Source of the DNA: Paenibacillus sp. DCT19
Lineage (GTDB): Bacteria > Bacillota > Bacilli > Paenibacillales > Paenibacillaceae
Direction of reading: 5' to 3'
Assembly (NCBI RefSeq): GCF_003268635.1
Contig: NZ_CP029639.1
Coordinates: forward strand, 5,219,501-5,283,500
Length of the DNA: 64,000 bases
Shown: piece after piece, positions 45,921-54,888 of the stretch
Numbering within the stretch: position 1 is the stretch's first letter
Layout of the letters: the number at the start of each line of letters is the position of its first letter
Notes under the pieces: generated by a model
The model's database searches: none
Told to the model about the DNA's origin: nothing
The model's input: the letters and a program-made list of their open reading frames with translations, nothing else
Program-made: the position numbers and the translations under genes

Positions 45921-46258
45921 TTTCCGATATCCCCTAGATCCATACCGCCAAACATGCCACCGTCCATACCGCCGCTGTCTCCACCCTCATCCTGTATCAT
46001 GACAGCTTTTAAGTTGTTACAGAGTCCCGTTTCCATGCGAGTTAGCCCTTCCAGCATTTCAACCAATTGCTCATGCATCTTCAGCGGCTCTGCAACCTGA
46101 TCGCCATGGGTCATAAATGTCTCCCCATTCAGATGATTGAGTGTCCAATTTCGCACTTTCTCTGCTTCGATAGCCTTCGCTTCCAAAATCAGCGCGATGT
46201 TCCATTGCATTTTGGCTGCAGCATCCAGCATGAGAACAAGGCTTTGCTCTCTACTCAT
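45917..46258 (-). CDS. Small helical protein with acidic Gly/Met/Asp tail, 113 aa
   Basis: Residues 1-85 are predicted helical, with WNIALILEAKAIEAEKV reminiscent of the LARILDAK block of its neighbours. The last 25 residues form a flexible acidic tail (GGDSGGMDGGMFGGMD). GGGTGA lies upstream of the ATG. It is the second gene of the four small-protein genes, 23 bp after the first. The low-complexity tail suggests an assembly or surface-display role. Unknown function. Confidence 0.6.
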   Translation of the reverse strand: MSREQSLVLMLDAAAKMQWNIALILEAKAIEAEKVRNWTLNHLNGETFMTHGDQVAEPLKMHEQLVEMLEGLTRMETGLCNNLKAVMIQDEGGDSGGMDGGMFGGMDLGDIGK

Positions 46259-46281
46259 GTCCGTTCACCCGCCTTCCGGGC

Positions 46282-46569
46282 TTATTCTTCTTCTTGGCCT
46301 GCGATCTCCCGCATGACCTGACTCAGCGTTTCCGCCACAGCTTCCTCTAAATCTGCAAGACCTCCCAAGTAAGAGATAATGCTTTTGTTGATCTGTCCTG
46401 AACTGTCCAGCATGCCTTCCACACCATCAAGCTCTGGTTCCATATCGGGCAAATGATTAATAATTTCAGACATGCGCACAGCAACCTGACGTTTAGCATC
46501 TAATACGCGCGCAAGCTGCTGATGAGAATGTGCAATATGTGTGAGTATTTCATCGACTTTGCTCTGCAT
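46282..46569 (-). CDS. Small helical protein, first of the spore-surface run, 95 aa
   Basis: An all-helical, acidic-ended protein (IAHSHQQLARVLDAK near residue 11; final AGQEEE). GGAGGAGGAGT precedes the ATG at 46569; a longer frame to 46611 has no ribosome site. Paralogous to the third gene of the run. With the terminator of the transporter operon just upstream, this is probably the first gene of the unit; a sigma-K-like promoter overlaps that hairpin. Confidence 0.6.
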   Translation of the reverse strand: MQSKVDEILTHIAHSHQQLARVLDAKRQVAVRMSEIINHLPDMEPELDGVEGMLDSSGQINKSIISYLGGLADLEEAVAETLSQVMREIAGQEEE

Positions 46570-46609
46570 ACTCCTCCTCCTTGCCGTCACGGCCTGCTTC
46601 AACCCATAC

Positions 46610-46659
46610 AAAAACCCGGCCTATCAGCATTTGCCTGCTACAGCATATGCCGGGCCGGG
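46610..46659 (-). terminator. Terminator of the amino acid ABC operon
   Basis: CCCGGCC pairs with GGCCGGG; the minus-strand transcript continues into TTTTTG. It lies 33 bp after the ATPase stop codon region and before the small-protein genes. Confidence 0.7.
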
Positions 46660-46668
46660 AGTGTCAGT
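46641..46668 (-). promoter_or_regulatory. Possible sigma-K promoter of the small-protein/CgeB operon
   Basis: AC, 17 nt, CATATGCTG on the minus strand, about 70 bp before the start codon. It has the same AC-N17-CATANNNTG form as the gerE promoter candidate. It falls inside the terminator hairpin, so it is only a suggestion. Confidence 0.3.
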
Positions 46669-46691
46669 TACTCCAGCTTGCGCCTATATCA

Positions 46692-47444
46692 TCAGATAAC
46701 ATAACTCCAATCAGAGGAATATCGGCTGAGGAATTGTCTCGTTCGTTCCTGCTTAGGTCGCACAAAAATATCTTCTGGCGTGCCTTCTTCGACGATCACA
46801 CCTCCATCCATAAATATGACGCGATTCGCCACTTCGCGAGCAAAGCCCATCTCATGGGTGACAACAACCATCGTAATCCCCTGCTGGGCGATGGAGCGTA
46901 TAACAGAGAGCACCTCACCCACCAATTCGGGATCAAGTGCCGAGGTCGGTTCATCAAATAGAATGACCTCTGGATTCAATGCAAGAGCACGCGCAATGCC
47001 TACGCGTTGCTGCTGTCCACCGGACAGCATGCTCGGATATTCATTCACCTTGGCAGCAAGTCCAACTTGTTCCAATACACGTAATGCACGTGCCTTGGCA
47101 TCAGCTTTGGGAACTTTTTGAGCTACAATCAGCCCTTCCGTCACATTATCGAGCACCGTTTTGTGTTTGAACAGATTATAATGCTGGAAAACCATTGCCG
47201 TCTTGCGCCGAAGCTGCACAATATCATGTTTGCGTGCATGCTCACAATCCACAGTCAATCCACTGATCTGAACCTTACCCTCATCCGCTCGCTCTAGAAA
47301 ATTGACGCAGCGCAGCAATGTCGTTTTGCCTGATCCACTAGGGCCCAGTATGGCCACAACATCCCCCTGCTCGACGGTCAGATCAATGCCCTTTAATACT
47401 TCCTGTTTACCAAACGTCTTGTGTATATTCGTGAGTGAAATCAT
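46692..47444 (-). CDS. Amino acid ABC transporter ATP-binding protein (cystine type)
   Basis: A 250-aa polar amino acid ATPase. Walker A is [12 protein letters not shown] (residues 34-45), the signature [15 protein letters not shown], Walker [15 protein letters not shown], followed by the switch region VVTHEMGFA. Its start overlaps the permease stop by 4 bp. Last gene of the binding protein-permease-permease-ATPase operon, a layout of the TcyJKLMN (cystine) importers. Confidence 0.9.
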   Translation of the reverse strand: MISLTNIHKTFGKQEVLKGIDLTVEQGDVVAILGPSGSGKTTLLRCVNFLERADEGKVQISGLTVDCEHARKHDIVQLRRKTAMVFQHYNLFKHKTVLDNVTEGLIVAQKVPKADAKARALRVLEQVGLAAKVNEYPSMLSGGQQQRVGIARALALNPEVILFDEPTSALDPELVGEVLSVIRSIAQQGITMVVVTHEMGFAREVANRVIFMDGGVIVEEGTPEDIFVRPKQERTRQFLSRYSSDWSYVI

Positions 47445-48151
47445 GATACGCCTCCTTTGCTGTACACGGCAACCCGACGTTCAAGCAGAGCCGTGATGCG
47501 CTCCGCAATGATGGTCAGCCCCCAATAGATCAATGCTGCGGCAATGAAGGCCTCCAGAAATTTCAAGCTAACCGATGCCACAACGTCCGCTTTGCCGAGA
47601 ATATCCATCTGAGAGACGGTAAAAGCAAGGGTAGACCCATGCAGGAACCCAACAAACATACTACATAGATTCGGCAACACTGCTCCAATCGCCTGGGGAA
47701 TAATAATGCGTCTCAGTGCCTGGAAAGTACTCATGCCTACAGCATGTGCAGCTTCCATCTGTCCTGGGTCTACAGCCAGAATACCGGAACGAATAATTTC
47801 AGACATATACGCCCCAGCGGTCAGTGAGAAAGCAATCAGTACAAATACAAGGATCGGGATCGATGACGATTGAAATGCCCAATGGTAACGTTCAGCCAAT
47901 TTATCGATAATCATCGGAATCCCATAATAGATGAGGAACAGGTGCATCAGCATTGGCGTTCCACGCAGGAATGAGACGTAAAAAGCAGCAATGCGATGAA
48001 TCCAAGGTACTCGATAAATGCGAATCAGGGCTGTTGCCAGACCAATCCCGAAGCCTGCAATCAACGGAACAACCGTAATGACAAGTGTAAGTGGCAATGC
48101 CTTTAGAATTTGGAAAAAGGACGTGTAAATAAACTGAAGATCTATAGACAT
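47441..48151 (-). CDS. Amino acid ABC transporter permease
   Basis: A 236-aa HisM/TcyM-type permease. It has four to five membrane segments, [17 protein letters not shown] near residue 60 and the EAA loop [25 protein letters not shown] near 130. GGGTGAGCAG precedes the ATG. It pairs with the frameshifted permease upstream; if that gene is truly broken this subunit has no heterodimer partner. Confidence 0.9.
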   Translation of the reverse strand: MSIDLQFIYTSFFQILKALPLTLVITVVPLIAGFGIGLATALIRIYRVPWIHRIAAFYVSFLRGTPMLMHLFLIYYGIPMIIDKLAERYHWAFQSSSIPILVFVLIAFSLTAGAYMSEIIRSGILAVDPGQMEAAHAVGMSTFQALRRIIIPQAIGAVLPNLCSMFVGFLHGSTLAFTVSQMDILGKADVVASVSLKFLEAFIAAALIYWGLTIIAERITALLERRVAVYSKGGVS

Positions 48152-48155
48152 CTGC

Positions 48156-48897
48156 TCACCCCGCTATTCGTTTCAGGCGTTCCGCTCGAACCACCGGTTT
48201 GTGTACAACGCTCTTGCGTTCATGGCGCTGTAATCTACGCTCAGCCTGAGCGAAGCCTTTTTCAAGTACAATGACAATAACGTAATACACGATGGATAAA
48301 CTGATGTACACCTCAAGGGCATGGGAGGTAGCAGAGATTAACGTCTGCCCCCTGCCGACCATATCCATCACACCGATGGAAAACGCCAGCGACGTATCCT
48401 TCAATGAACCAATCAACGTATTGGCCATGTTCGGAAAAGCAACAATGAGCGCCTGAGGTACAACGATACGGCGAAAAGACTGAAAGGACGTCATCCCCGC
48501 TGCATATGCAGCTTCGGTCTGCCCTTTATCCACACTTTTCACAGCACCCGAAAGATTTCGGCGAAGGATGCTGCATCACTCAAGGCGTACGTGACGATAA
48601 CAAACAGTAGGGATCGGTTCTTGATAGGTCGATACCGATCGGTTTGAGCAACTCAGGCAGACCATAATACACCAGAAACAGCTTAATCAGGATCGGTGTG
48701 CCCCGCATGAACGAAATGTACAGGGTGGCTACCTGGCTTAATACTGGAATCCGGTATAACCTTGGAACAGCGAGCAATACGCCCCCAACCAACCCCAATA
48801 CAATAGAACCACCCAGCACAATCAATGTTATATGCAAATATCGTAGCAGTTCCGGGACAAAATCCAGAACCAATGATAGATCGAATGCTTTTCCCAT
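48156..48897 (-). pseudogene. Amino acid ABC transporter permease, broken by two one-base deletions
   Basis: A TcyL-type permease split into three frames. The first part reads SLVLDFVPELLRYLHIT and FMRGTPILIKLFLVYYGLPEL; the middle resumes SLLFVIVTYALSDAASFAEIF; the end resumes GAVKSVDKGQTEAAYAAG (EAA loop). One base is missing near 48619-48629 (AA instead of AAA) and one near 48547-48550 (GGG instead of GGGG). Adding both gives an intact 247-aa permease. The start is ATG 48897; a GTG at 48909 is too close to its ribosome site. See findings for the error hypothesis. Confidence 0.85.
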
Positions 48898-48921
48898 TAC
48901 CGCCTGCACACCTTTCTCAGA

Positions 48922-49761
48922 CTACTCTTCGACTGTATAGTCAGCGCCCAGCCACTCTGTGCTCAGTTTGGCTAATGTTCCATCTTCCTTGATTGATTTG
49001 AGCGCTTCATCCACTTTGGCTTTGAGCTCTTCCTCATCCTTGTTCAAGATGAAGTATACTTTGGAGTTGGACAGTGGGTCTCCTACCGTCTTCAACTGAG
49101 CATCCACCGCTTTATTCTGATAATCAATGGCAAACTGTGTGCTGATCGTTGCATCTACCCGTCCTGTCTTGATCTGGGTAATGGTATCCTCACCTGCTCC
49201 AGAATAGACAATATCAATGGGACTGCCATTTGCAGCATTCCATTTCTCAGCCAGTACAGCTGCATTACTTGTGGCACCAACGATCAATTTTTTACCTTTG
49301 AGGTCATTGATCGATTTAACTTCTTCATTTTTCTGGCTTACAACAATTTTATTAGGGAAAATATTATAGGCTTCATCATTAAATAAGAACTTCGCTTGTC
49401 TTTCTTCATTAACTTCCATCTGATGAGCGATAAGGTCGATTTTTTTCGTTTCTAAGCTAAGCAATAGGTTCTTGAAATCCATTGTGCTAAATTCGAATTC
49501 ATATTCAGGTAAACGTTTATCAATCTCGCGGATCAGCTCCACATCGTACCCTGTTAATTTACCATTTTCATCAATGAAGCAGACGTTCGGGAACTGCGTA
49601 CCTGTTCCTACAATGATCTTTTTCACGTTGGTGTCGCCTGCTGCTGAAGCAGATTCGGAATCATTCCCGGCAGTGCCTGTGCTGCATCCAGCCAATACCG
49701 CAAGCATCGTAATGAACAGCAGTGCTGTTCGGAATTTCTGAATCCCCCGTTTATTAACCAT
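48922..49761 (-). CDS. Amino acid ABC transporter substrate-binding lipoprotein
   Basis: A 279-aa SBP of the bacterial extracellular family 3. It has a signal peptide with lipobox LAGC near residue 25 and the fold landmarks GTQFPNVCFIDENGKLTGYD, DLIAHQMEVNEERQAKFLFN and TGRVDATISTQFAIDYQN. GGAGG is 9 nt upstream of the ATG at 49761. First gene of the amino acid importer operon; its nearest relatives bind cystine or other polar amino acids. The upstream 49770-50112 spacer holds a terminator and no riboswitch I could recognise. Confidence 0.88.
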   Translation of the reverse strand: MVNKRGIQKFRTALLFITMLAVLAGCSTGTAGNDSESASAAGDTNVKKIIVGTGTQFPNVCFIDENGKLTGYDVELIREIDKRLPEYEFEFSTMDFKNLLLSLETKKIDLIAHQMEVNEERQAKFLFNDEAYNIFPNKIVVSQKNEEVKSINDLKGKKLIVGATSNAAVLAEKWNAANGSPIDIVYSGAGEDTITQIKTGRVDATISTQFAIDYQNKAVDAQLKTVGDPLSNSKVYFILNKDEEELKAKVDEALKSIKEDGTLAKLSTEWLGADYTVEE

Positions 49762-49978
49762 TCCCAATCTCCTCCACAGGCTGTTTTCACAGCTAATATG
49801 ATGTGTGCTTCCATTCCTAATCCCTTTTAACTAACCATTCTTACTTGTATAGTCGGAATTGGATTGAACAAAGAATATCATCGTGCGTCCTGAATAGGCA
49901 ATAAGCAGGTTAATAGGACATCCTGATAACGTTATAGAACTTCTTTATACTTCATTACATCTCTTGTCTGTTCAATAG

Positions 49979-50024
49979 AAAAAAAGCCATTCTTCCCTTT
50001 AAACGAACTTGGGAGAATAGCTTC
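49979..50024 (-). terminator. Intrinsic terminator of the small minus-strand gene at 50.1 kb
   Basis: On the minus strand AGCTATTCTCCC pairs with GGGAAGAATGGCT (one mismatch, G-U pairs) and is followed by seven T. Confidence 0.65.
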
Positions 50025-50112
50025 ATTTCTAATCTTCATCTCTCTTGTCGAATTCATCGTTAATCTGGTCTCTATCCAAACTCCAACGAAGACTTTGATT
50101 CATATTGCTTAT

Positions 50113-50453
50113 CTATGTTCTACGGCTTGCCCACTTAATTTTGCGTGCCACTTCTACACGTTGTACTTGAAGTAGACCGATGCGTGCTTCAAATTTCTCA
50201 CGTTCGTCCTTCGAATGTGCAGCATGCAATTGGTTACATAGCCCTGTTAACTTGCTGTTAATATGATCCAGCCTTGTCCAAAGCTCTTCTTCAGGTGATC
50301 GTTGTTGTTGCTGCTCCCCGCCGGCTGAAATACTTTGAGCTGGTGGATCAGGGACTGCTGCCACTCTTGATCCTGAATTTGGATGGCAAAATGCAAAAGA
50401 TCCAGATAGTCGTCAATTTGCAACGATACGCCGCAATCAGGTTTCGTATTCAT
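50113..50453 (-). pseudogene. Hypothetical 113-aa protein, apparent one-base deletion
   Basis: Two overlapping minus frames complement each other: the first starts MNTKPDCGVSLQIDDY with AAGGAGAG upstream, the second ends GLLQVQRVEVARKIKWASRR. Adding one G in the run at 50316-50319 fuses them at FQPAGEQQQQRSPEEELW into 113 residues. The product is helical and soluble, with no domain I recognise. A terminator follows. Confidence 0.6.
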
Positions 50454-50719
50454 TCGTCGTCTCTCCTTATTTCAGTGCTGGGCTGGAATCAGTTACTTCT
50501 ATTTTACAGGATAGACCCCATTTAGGCGAGAGGTGAAAGCGCTAAATTTGGTTTTTTTTTATTTTTTCCACATATAGAAGCTTTCGATTGTCTTATAGAC
50601 AGAATGGATTGGAGTTTTCTACACTTGAAAACCGTTCCATGATAAAATGACACCTAATCTATAATGTGCACTTATCGGGTTGGAATAGTTGTTATTTAAT
50701 CATGAAGGGAAGGTTACCG

Positions 50720-51256
50720 ATGACAGAACATTATCGCCTAGCCACACTGGAAGACGCTGAATCGCTGCTTGCCGTTACTTTGGATGCATACGAGACCATT
50801 CGTGCGCTAAATATTCCTTTTCCTGCAGGACATGCCACATTGGAGGTTATTCAGAATAACGTAACTCAGCATGAGTGCTATGTGCTTGAGGAAGATGGGC
50901 AGATCATTGCTACTGTAACCTTAGATCGTGCACAAGATGTGAGGCGACAGGCCATCAGCTCCTATCCCTTTATTCGGTGGTTCGCTGTGAGTCCTAACCA
51001 TAAAGGGAAAGGTTATGGTTCGAGATTGCTGGACTGGGTTGAAAAAGAGGTCATTCTGAACAAACTGGATGCACCCGCTGTTTATTTGGCAACGGCGACT
51101 CGGCATCCTTGGCTGGCTCCAATGTATGAACGTAAAGGCTACACTCCGTTCCATACCCAAGTCGTGCAGACTCCGGATGCTTCAGAAGAAATTGTATTTA
51201 TGATCAAAGTGTTAGATCCCAAACGTTATCATGCCCAATCTGTACAAACAGGCTAG
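50720..51256 (+). CDS. GNAT family acetyltransferase
   Basis: A 178-aa acyltransferase. The acetyl-CoA loop motif is WFAVSPNHKGKGYGSRLLDW (residues 89-108), followed by the conserved strand PAVYLATATRHPWLAPMYERKGY. An AAGG ribosome site precedes the ATG at 50720; a longer frame to 50666 lacks one. The substrate is unknown. It ends just before a bidirectional terminator. Confidence 0.85.
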   Translation: MTEHYRLATLEDAESLLAVTLDAYETIRALNIPFPAGHATLEVIQNNVTQHECYVLEEDGQIIATVTLDRAQDVRRQAISSYPFIRWFAVSPNHKGKGYGSRLLDWVEKEVILNKLDAPAVYLATATRHPWLAPMYERKGYTPFHTQVVQTPDASEEIVFMIKVLDPKRYHAQSVQTG

Positions 51257-51305
51257 CTCTTAGGTTTTATTCTCATAATCTAATATCCGTATACGGATAT
51301 AACTC

Positions 51306-51348
51306 AAAAACCCGCTTAAAGGAAGAAGCTTTCCTTAAGCGGGTTTTC
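51306..51348. terminator. Bidirectional terminator between GNAT and modB
   Basis: AAAACCCGCTTAAAGGAA pairs with TTCCTTAAGCGGGTTTT, with A and T tracts on opposite sides. Confidence 0.9.
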
Positions 51349-51375
51349 TTACTTTCATCCACTAGTGTCCATTGA

Positions 51376-52059
51376 TCAATCATTATTGCTTCGTGATTGT
51401 CTGGTCAGAAACAGCATAATAAATGAAATCACGACAATCGTACATGTCCAAGCCCAAGCCATCGTCTGGTTCCCGGAATCCACTGCAACATAGATTGCCG
51501 TAGGCACCGTTTGCGTTTTGCCTGGAATATTACCTGCAATCATCAATGTAGCGCCGAATTCACCGAGAGCTCGAGCGAAACCCAGTATAAATGCGGTCAT
51601 CAATGCTCTGCCAGCCAACGGCAGGGAAATGTACCAGAATACTTGCCATTCATTCGCACCAATGGATCGACCTGCGGCTTCCAGATCCCGATCTATTCCA
51701 GAGAATCCTGATTTCATCGTTTGGTAGACCAGCGGAAAAGCCACCACAACAGCGGCGATTACCGCAGCCCACCAAGAAAAGATCACTGGTGCGGAGAAGA
51801 TGGCTTCAATCCATTGACCAAGCAGACTTTTACGTCCTAACAGCACAAGCAGCAGGAATCCAACGACCGTTGGAGGTAACACAAGCGGAAGCATAAAGAA
51901 CGTTTCTAGAAATATTTTCCCCCGAAACGACGCTCGCGACATCTTCCAGGCTACAGCAATCCCCAGCACGGCAGCAATAACACTGGATAGAAGTGCGACC
52001 TGAAGGGATAGTCGAACCGGTGACCAAAATACGGACCAATCTATGGCGTTAACATTCAT
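51376..52059 (-). CDS. modB: Molybdate ABC transporter permease
   Basis: A 227-aa permease with five hydrophobic segments. The EAA loop region GFSGIDRDLEAAGRSIGANEWQV and the following FILGFARALGEFGATLMIAGN block are typical of ModB. It overlaps the end of modA by 4 bp. No modC ATPase is present here, so the ATPase is encoded elsewhere. Confidence 0.92.
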   Translation of the reverse strand: MNVNAIDWSVFWSPVRLSLQVALLSSVIAAVLGIAVAWKMSRASFRGKIFLETFFMLPLVLPPTVVGFLLLVLLGRKSLLGQWIEAIFSAPVIFSWWAAVIAAVVVAFPLVYQTMKSGFSGIDRDLEAAGRSIGANEWQVFWYISLPLAGRALMTAFILGFARALGEFGATLMIAGNIPGKTQTVPTAIYVAVDSGNQTMAWAWTCTIVVISFIMLFLTRQSRSNND

Positions 52060-52928
52060 TCCGGAATGGAGAACCCGTATTTGGCGAACACGTCCAGTAC
52101 CTCAGGTGATTGCAAATACGTATAGAATTGTTCCGCTTCTGTCCGGTGCTTCGTTCCTTCAATGATCCCTACTGGATAATTGGCTGGTGTATAGCTAGTT
52201 TTATCTACTTCAAACGCAATTTTAACCTGATCGGAGGTCAACGCATCTGTTTTATATACAAAGCCAGCATCTGCATTTCCTGTCTCCACATACTGTAATA
52301 CCTGTCTTACATCCTTGCCCTGTACAAGCTTGCTCTCCAGTTGATCCCATAGCTTCGCATTGGTTAATGCTTCCTTCGCATATGTTCCCGCAGGTACACT
52401 TTCTGGGATACCGATCGCAATGGTTTTAATCGTATCTGAGGTAAGATCACTCTCAGTGCTTACTTCATCCGCACGATCAGCAGAGACAACAGCCACCAAT
52501 GAGTTTTGAAGTAAATTTTGCTGATCTGCTTCAGCGATCAAATTCTCTTCCACAAGAGCATTCATGTTTTTGCTTGCAGCGGAGACAAAAATATCAGATG
52601 GTGCCCCTTGCTCGATCTGTTGCTGTAATGCGCCCGAAGCACCGAAGTTAAAGTTAAGGTTAATGTTAGGGTTAGCCGCTTCAAAGTTGGTCTCAATTTC
52701 TTTCATCGCATCTGTCAGACTTGCAGCAGCCGAGATAGTCAGATCCACCGTTTCCTGAGGATCCACATTCTCTGTTGCACTGCTCTCTCCTGATGTTGCT
52801 GTATTAGAAGCTGTCGAATCCGTTGCAGAGGATGTATCCGGGGTATCTGTGCTTGCTCCGCATCCGCTCAACACAAGAGCTAGTCCAAGTGACATACTTC
52901 CTAGTACATATCCGATTCTCTTTCTCAT
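52056..52928 (-). CDS. modA: Molybdate ABC transporter substrate-binding protein
   Basis: A 290-aa lipoprotein with lipobox LSGC (residues 21-24) and a Ser/Thr-rich linker. The oxyanion-binding landmarks are SAAASLTDAMKEIE, GASGALQQQIEQGAPSDIFVSA and VETGNADAGFVYKTD. GGGGGAGAA precedes the ATG. Its promoter region contains 10-bp repeats and faces a divergent regulator gene that probably controls it. Binds molybdate (and tungstate) at the outer face. Confidence 0.93.
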   Translation of the reverse strand: MRKRIGYVLGSMSLGLALVLSGCGASTDTPDTSSATDSTASNTATSGESSATENVDPQETVDLTISAAASLTDAMKEIETNFEAANPNINLNFNFGASGALQQQIEQGAPSDIFVSAASKNMNALVEENLIAEADQQNLLQNSLVAVVSADRADEVSTESDLTSDTIKTIAIGIPESVPAGTYAKEALTNAKLWDQLESKLVQGKDVRQVLQYVETGNADAGFVYKTDALTSDQVKIAFEVDKTSYTPANYPVGIIEGTKHRTEAEQFYTYLQSPEVLDVFAKYGFSIPE

Positions 52929-52954
52929 TCGTTCTCCCCCAATGTTATGTTTCG

Positions 52955-52990
52955 TTATAATTAGTTATAATTAACTATAATTAATTATAC
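52955..52990 (-). promoter_or_regulatory. AT-rich repeats of 10-bp period upstream of modA
   Basis: TTATAATTAG, TTATAATTAA, CTATAATTAA and TTATAC follow at exact 10-bp steps (one helical turn), 27-62 bp before the modA start. The core AGTTATAATTAACT is palindromic. Likely binding site of the divergently encoded regulator or a promoter core; the rest of the 52991-53280 spacer is AT-rich with only a TATAGT-like -10. Confidence 0.5.
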
Positions 52991-53280
52991 ACAAGACGAA
53001 TAAAATGGAAAGGTGACATAGATCACATTCTATTTTTAATGACGTTTAGATCGGATGATTGCACGCTCTCTGGTTTATGGTTCCCCTCAATTAATGGTAT
53101 AGTACAAGAGATATCAATGAAGAAGAATGATTCGATACCTTAGATGAAGATGAATTAATTTCTCTTCGTACATCTGTACATTTCTCTATCTAAAATGACT
53201 TCATAAAGCTCTGCCATCGAAGTGGCGAGTGTCCTATGTTTTAATTCATTTTTATATACCTTGAAGGAGGATCTTCACTA

Positions 53281-54339
53281 ATGACGGAGGAGCAATCCTA
53301 TACAACCGAAGAAATATCGAAGCTACTCAAAATATCCAAACTTACGGTCTATGACCTGATCAAAAAAGGTGACCTCGTTGCTTACCGTGTAGGTAAACAG
53401 ATGAGAGTTGACGCCACCGATCTGGAGGCATACAAGCATCGCTCCAAACAGCTCCAATCCGGCGTGAATCGAACTGCTTCCGCGGATTCAGCTGCTCGTT
53501 CTCAAGATTCTAGCGAAAAGGGTAAGGATTCAATAAACATGGACTCGACCCTACATCCGGTGCACGCACCCAGTTCTTCATCTACTGTAACTGCGTATCC
53601 TCCTGTAAACGCTCAGCAGAACCACCTGTCCGCCCGCCACCTCGTCATTACAGGTCAGGATGTCAGTCTAGATATTCTCATGCGCCATATGGAGAAACAA
53701 ACGCAGAATATCCGTCCACTCCGCTCATTCATGGGTAGTCTGGACGGATTAATCTCGATGTATCGGGGCGAGTCTGATCTTGTCAGCACTCACTTACTTG
53801 ATGGAGATACAGGAGAATACAACTTGCCGTATATTCGCAAAATTTTGATTGGCTGGTCTTACGTGGTGGTGAACCTTCTGTCACGCCCAGCTGGACTCTA
53901 TGTGCCGCGGGGTAATCCACGTGGCCTCAAGGATTGGAGTGACCTGAACCAGCCTGGTCTCCGATTGGCTAATCGCGAGAAGGGTTCAGGCGCAAGGGTT
54001 TTGCTAGATGAACAGCTTCGGCTCCACGGTATCTCTCCCTCCCAATTGACAGGATACGATATAGAGGAAACCAGTCATATGGGCGTCGCCGCGAAAGTCA
54101 GCACAGGTGAAGCTGATATAGGCGTGGGTATTGAGAAGGCGGTTCGGCTCATTGGCCAGGTTGATTTTATCCCCCTTGTGCAGGAGCAATACGATCTAGT
54201 TATGCTTAGAAAACAAGGAAATGAAGCGTGGGTAGACTCGGTGCTACGCATCCTGCAATCCTCAGAATTCAGACAGGAGCTGCAAACGTTTGAGGGTTAT
54301 GATGTTTCACGTACAGGGGAAATTTTATACGAAGTGTAG
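53281..54339 (+). CDS. Helix-turn-helix regulator with molybdate-type binding domain
   Basis: A 352-aa one-component regulator. The N-terminal excisionase-like helix-turn-helix is YTTEEISKLLKISKLTVYD (residues 6-24), followed by a Ser/Gln-rich linker of about 60 residues. The C-terminal part (130-350) is a periplasmic-binding-protein-like domain of the COG1910 type (RLANREKGSGARVLLDEQLR; GEADIGVGIEKAVR). GGAGGA precedes the ATG. Divergent from modA-modB, it most likely senses molybdate or tungstate in the cytosol and represses or activates the transporter; this is inference from family and position. Confidence 0.82.
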   Translation: MTEEQSYTTEEISKLLKISKLTVYDLIKKGDLVAYRVGKQMRVDATDLEAYKHRSKQLQSGVNRTASADSAARSQDSSEKGKDSINMDSTLHPVHAPSSSSTVTAYPPVNAQQNHLSARHLVITGQDVSLDILMRHMEKQTQNIRPLRSFMGSLDGLISMYRGESDLVSTHLLDGDTGEYNLPYIRKILIGWSYVVVNLLSRPAGLYVPRGNPRGLKDWSDLNQPGLRLANREKGSGARVLLDEQLRLHGISPSQLTGYDIEETSHMGVAAKVSTGEADIGVGIEKAVRLIGQVDFIPLVQEQYDLVMLRKQGNEAWVDSVLRILQSSEFRQELQTFEGYDVSRTGEILYEV

Positions 54340-54361
54340 TATCTAGACTGGGCGTAATGCT

Positions 54362-54388
54362 TACATGATCATGTAGCATGATCATGTA
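54362..54388. repeat. Perfect 12-bp hairpin, TACATGATCATG / CATGATCATGTA
   Basis: The two arms flank TAG and each is itself nearly palindromic (CATGATCATG). It lies 23 bp after the regulator stop codon and lacks a T tract, so it may be a 3' RNA structure or a protein-binding site. Confidence 0.6.
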
Positions 54389-54449
54389 CAACTTAACTAA
54401 ACTGTGCGTGATGTTCATATCTCGCTTGTGATATAAATAATTAAAATTA

Positions 54450-54480
54450 AAATGCCGCTGCAATCCATGCAGCGGCATTT
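54450..54480 (-). terminator. Intrinsic terminator of the 110-aa gene
   Basis: AATGCCGCTGCA pairs with TGCAGCGGCATT; the minus-strand transcript then reads TTTTAATTTT. Confidence 0.85.
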
Positions 54481-54494
54481 GTCCGTTCTAAGCA

Positions 54495-54827
54495 TCAGCG
54501 CCAAAATACACCTGCTTCATCTCGTTCCACCTGTTCAAGTAAATCTTCGAAATGCTGGCAAGGTTCTATTGCATCCACCGTATTCCAGCGATCATGTTCA
54601 TCTTTGGCGAATACCTTCCAGCGATGTTCATCCCACTCGAATCTGGCAATATCCAGCTTGTCCCATCGGTAACGCTCCTCGGCTGGTCTTTCCTCGGTCA
54701 GAATCAGCTCGTTCTGATGCACACGATAGGTCAACTTCACCATGGTTCGCAGCGGTGCAGGTACTTTCTCGTGGATATACCCGTTCAGCACAGACTCAAT
54801 TCGCCAAACGGTAAAGGAGTCTAGCAT
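54495..54827 (-). CDS. DUF3024-like hypothetical protein, 110 aa
   Basis: A soluble protein with an N-terminal helix (RIESVLNGYIHEKVPAPLRT) and a beta-rich middle in which FEWDEHRWKVFAKDEHDRWN resembles the DUF3024 repeat. GGGAGG precedes the ATG. It lies after rpsN but in a separate unit (110-bp gap with repeats). Function unknown. Confidence 0.65.
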   Translation of the reverse strand: MLDSFTVWRIESVLNGYIHEKVPAPLRTMVKLTYRVHQNELILTEERPAEERYRWDKLDIARFEWDEHRWKVFAKDEHDRWNTVDAIEPCQHFEDLLEQVERDEAGVFWR

Positions 54828-54888
54828 GATGTGACCTCCCTATCTAATCTTGGTACAGACAACCGGACTTCTGAACACGCTATTTAAC

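Noticed and set aside
49762..50112. SAM (S-box) or T-box leader for the cystine-type transporter
   Set aside because: The conserved S-box and T-box sequences are not found between the binding-protein start and the next gene.
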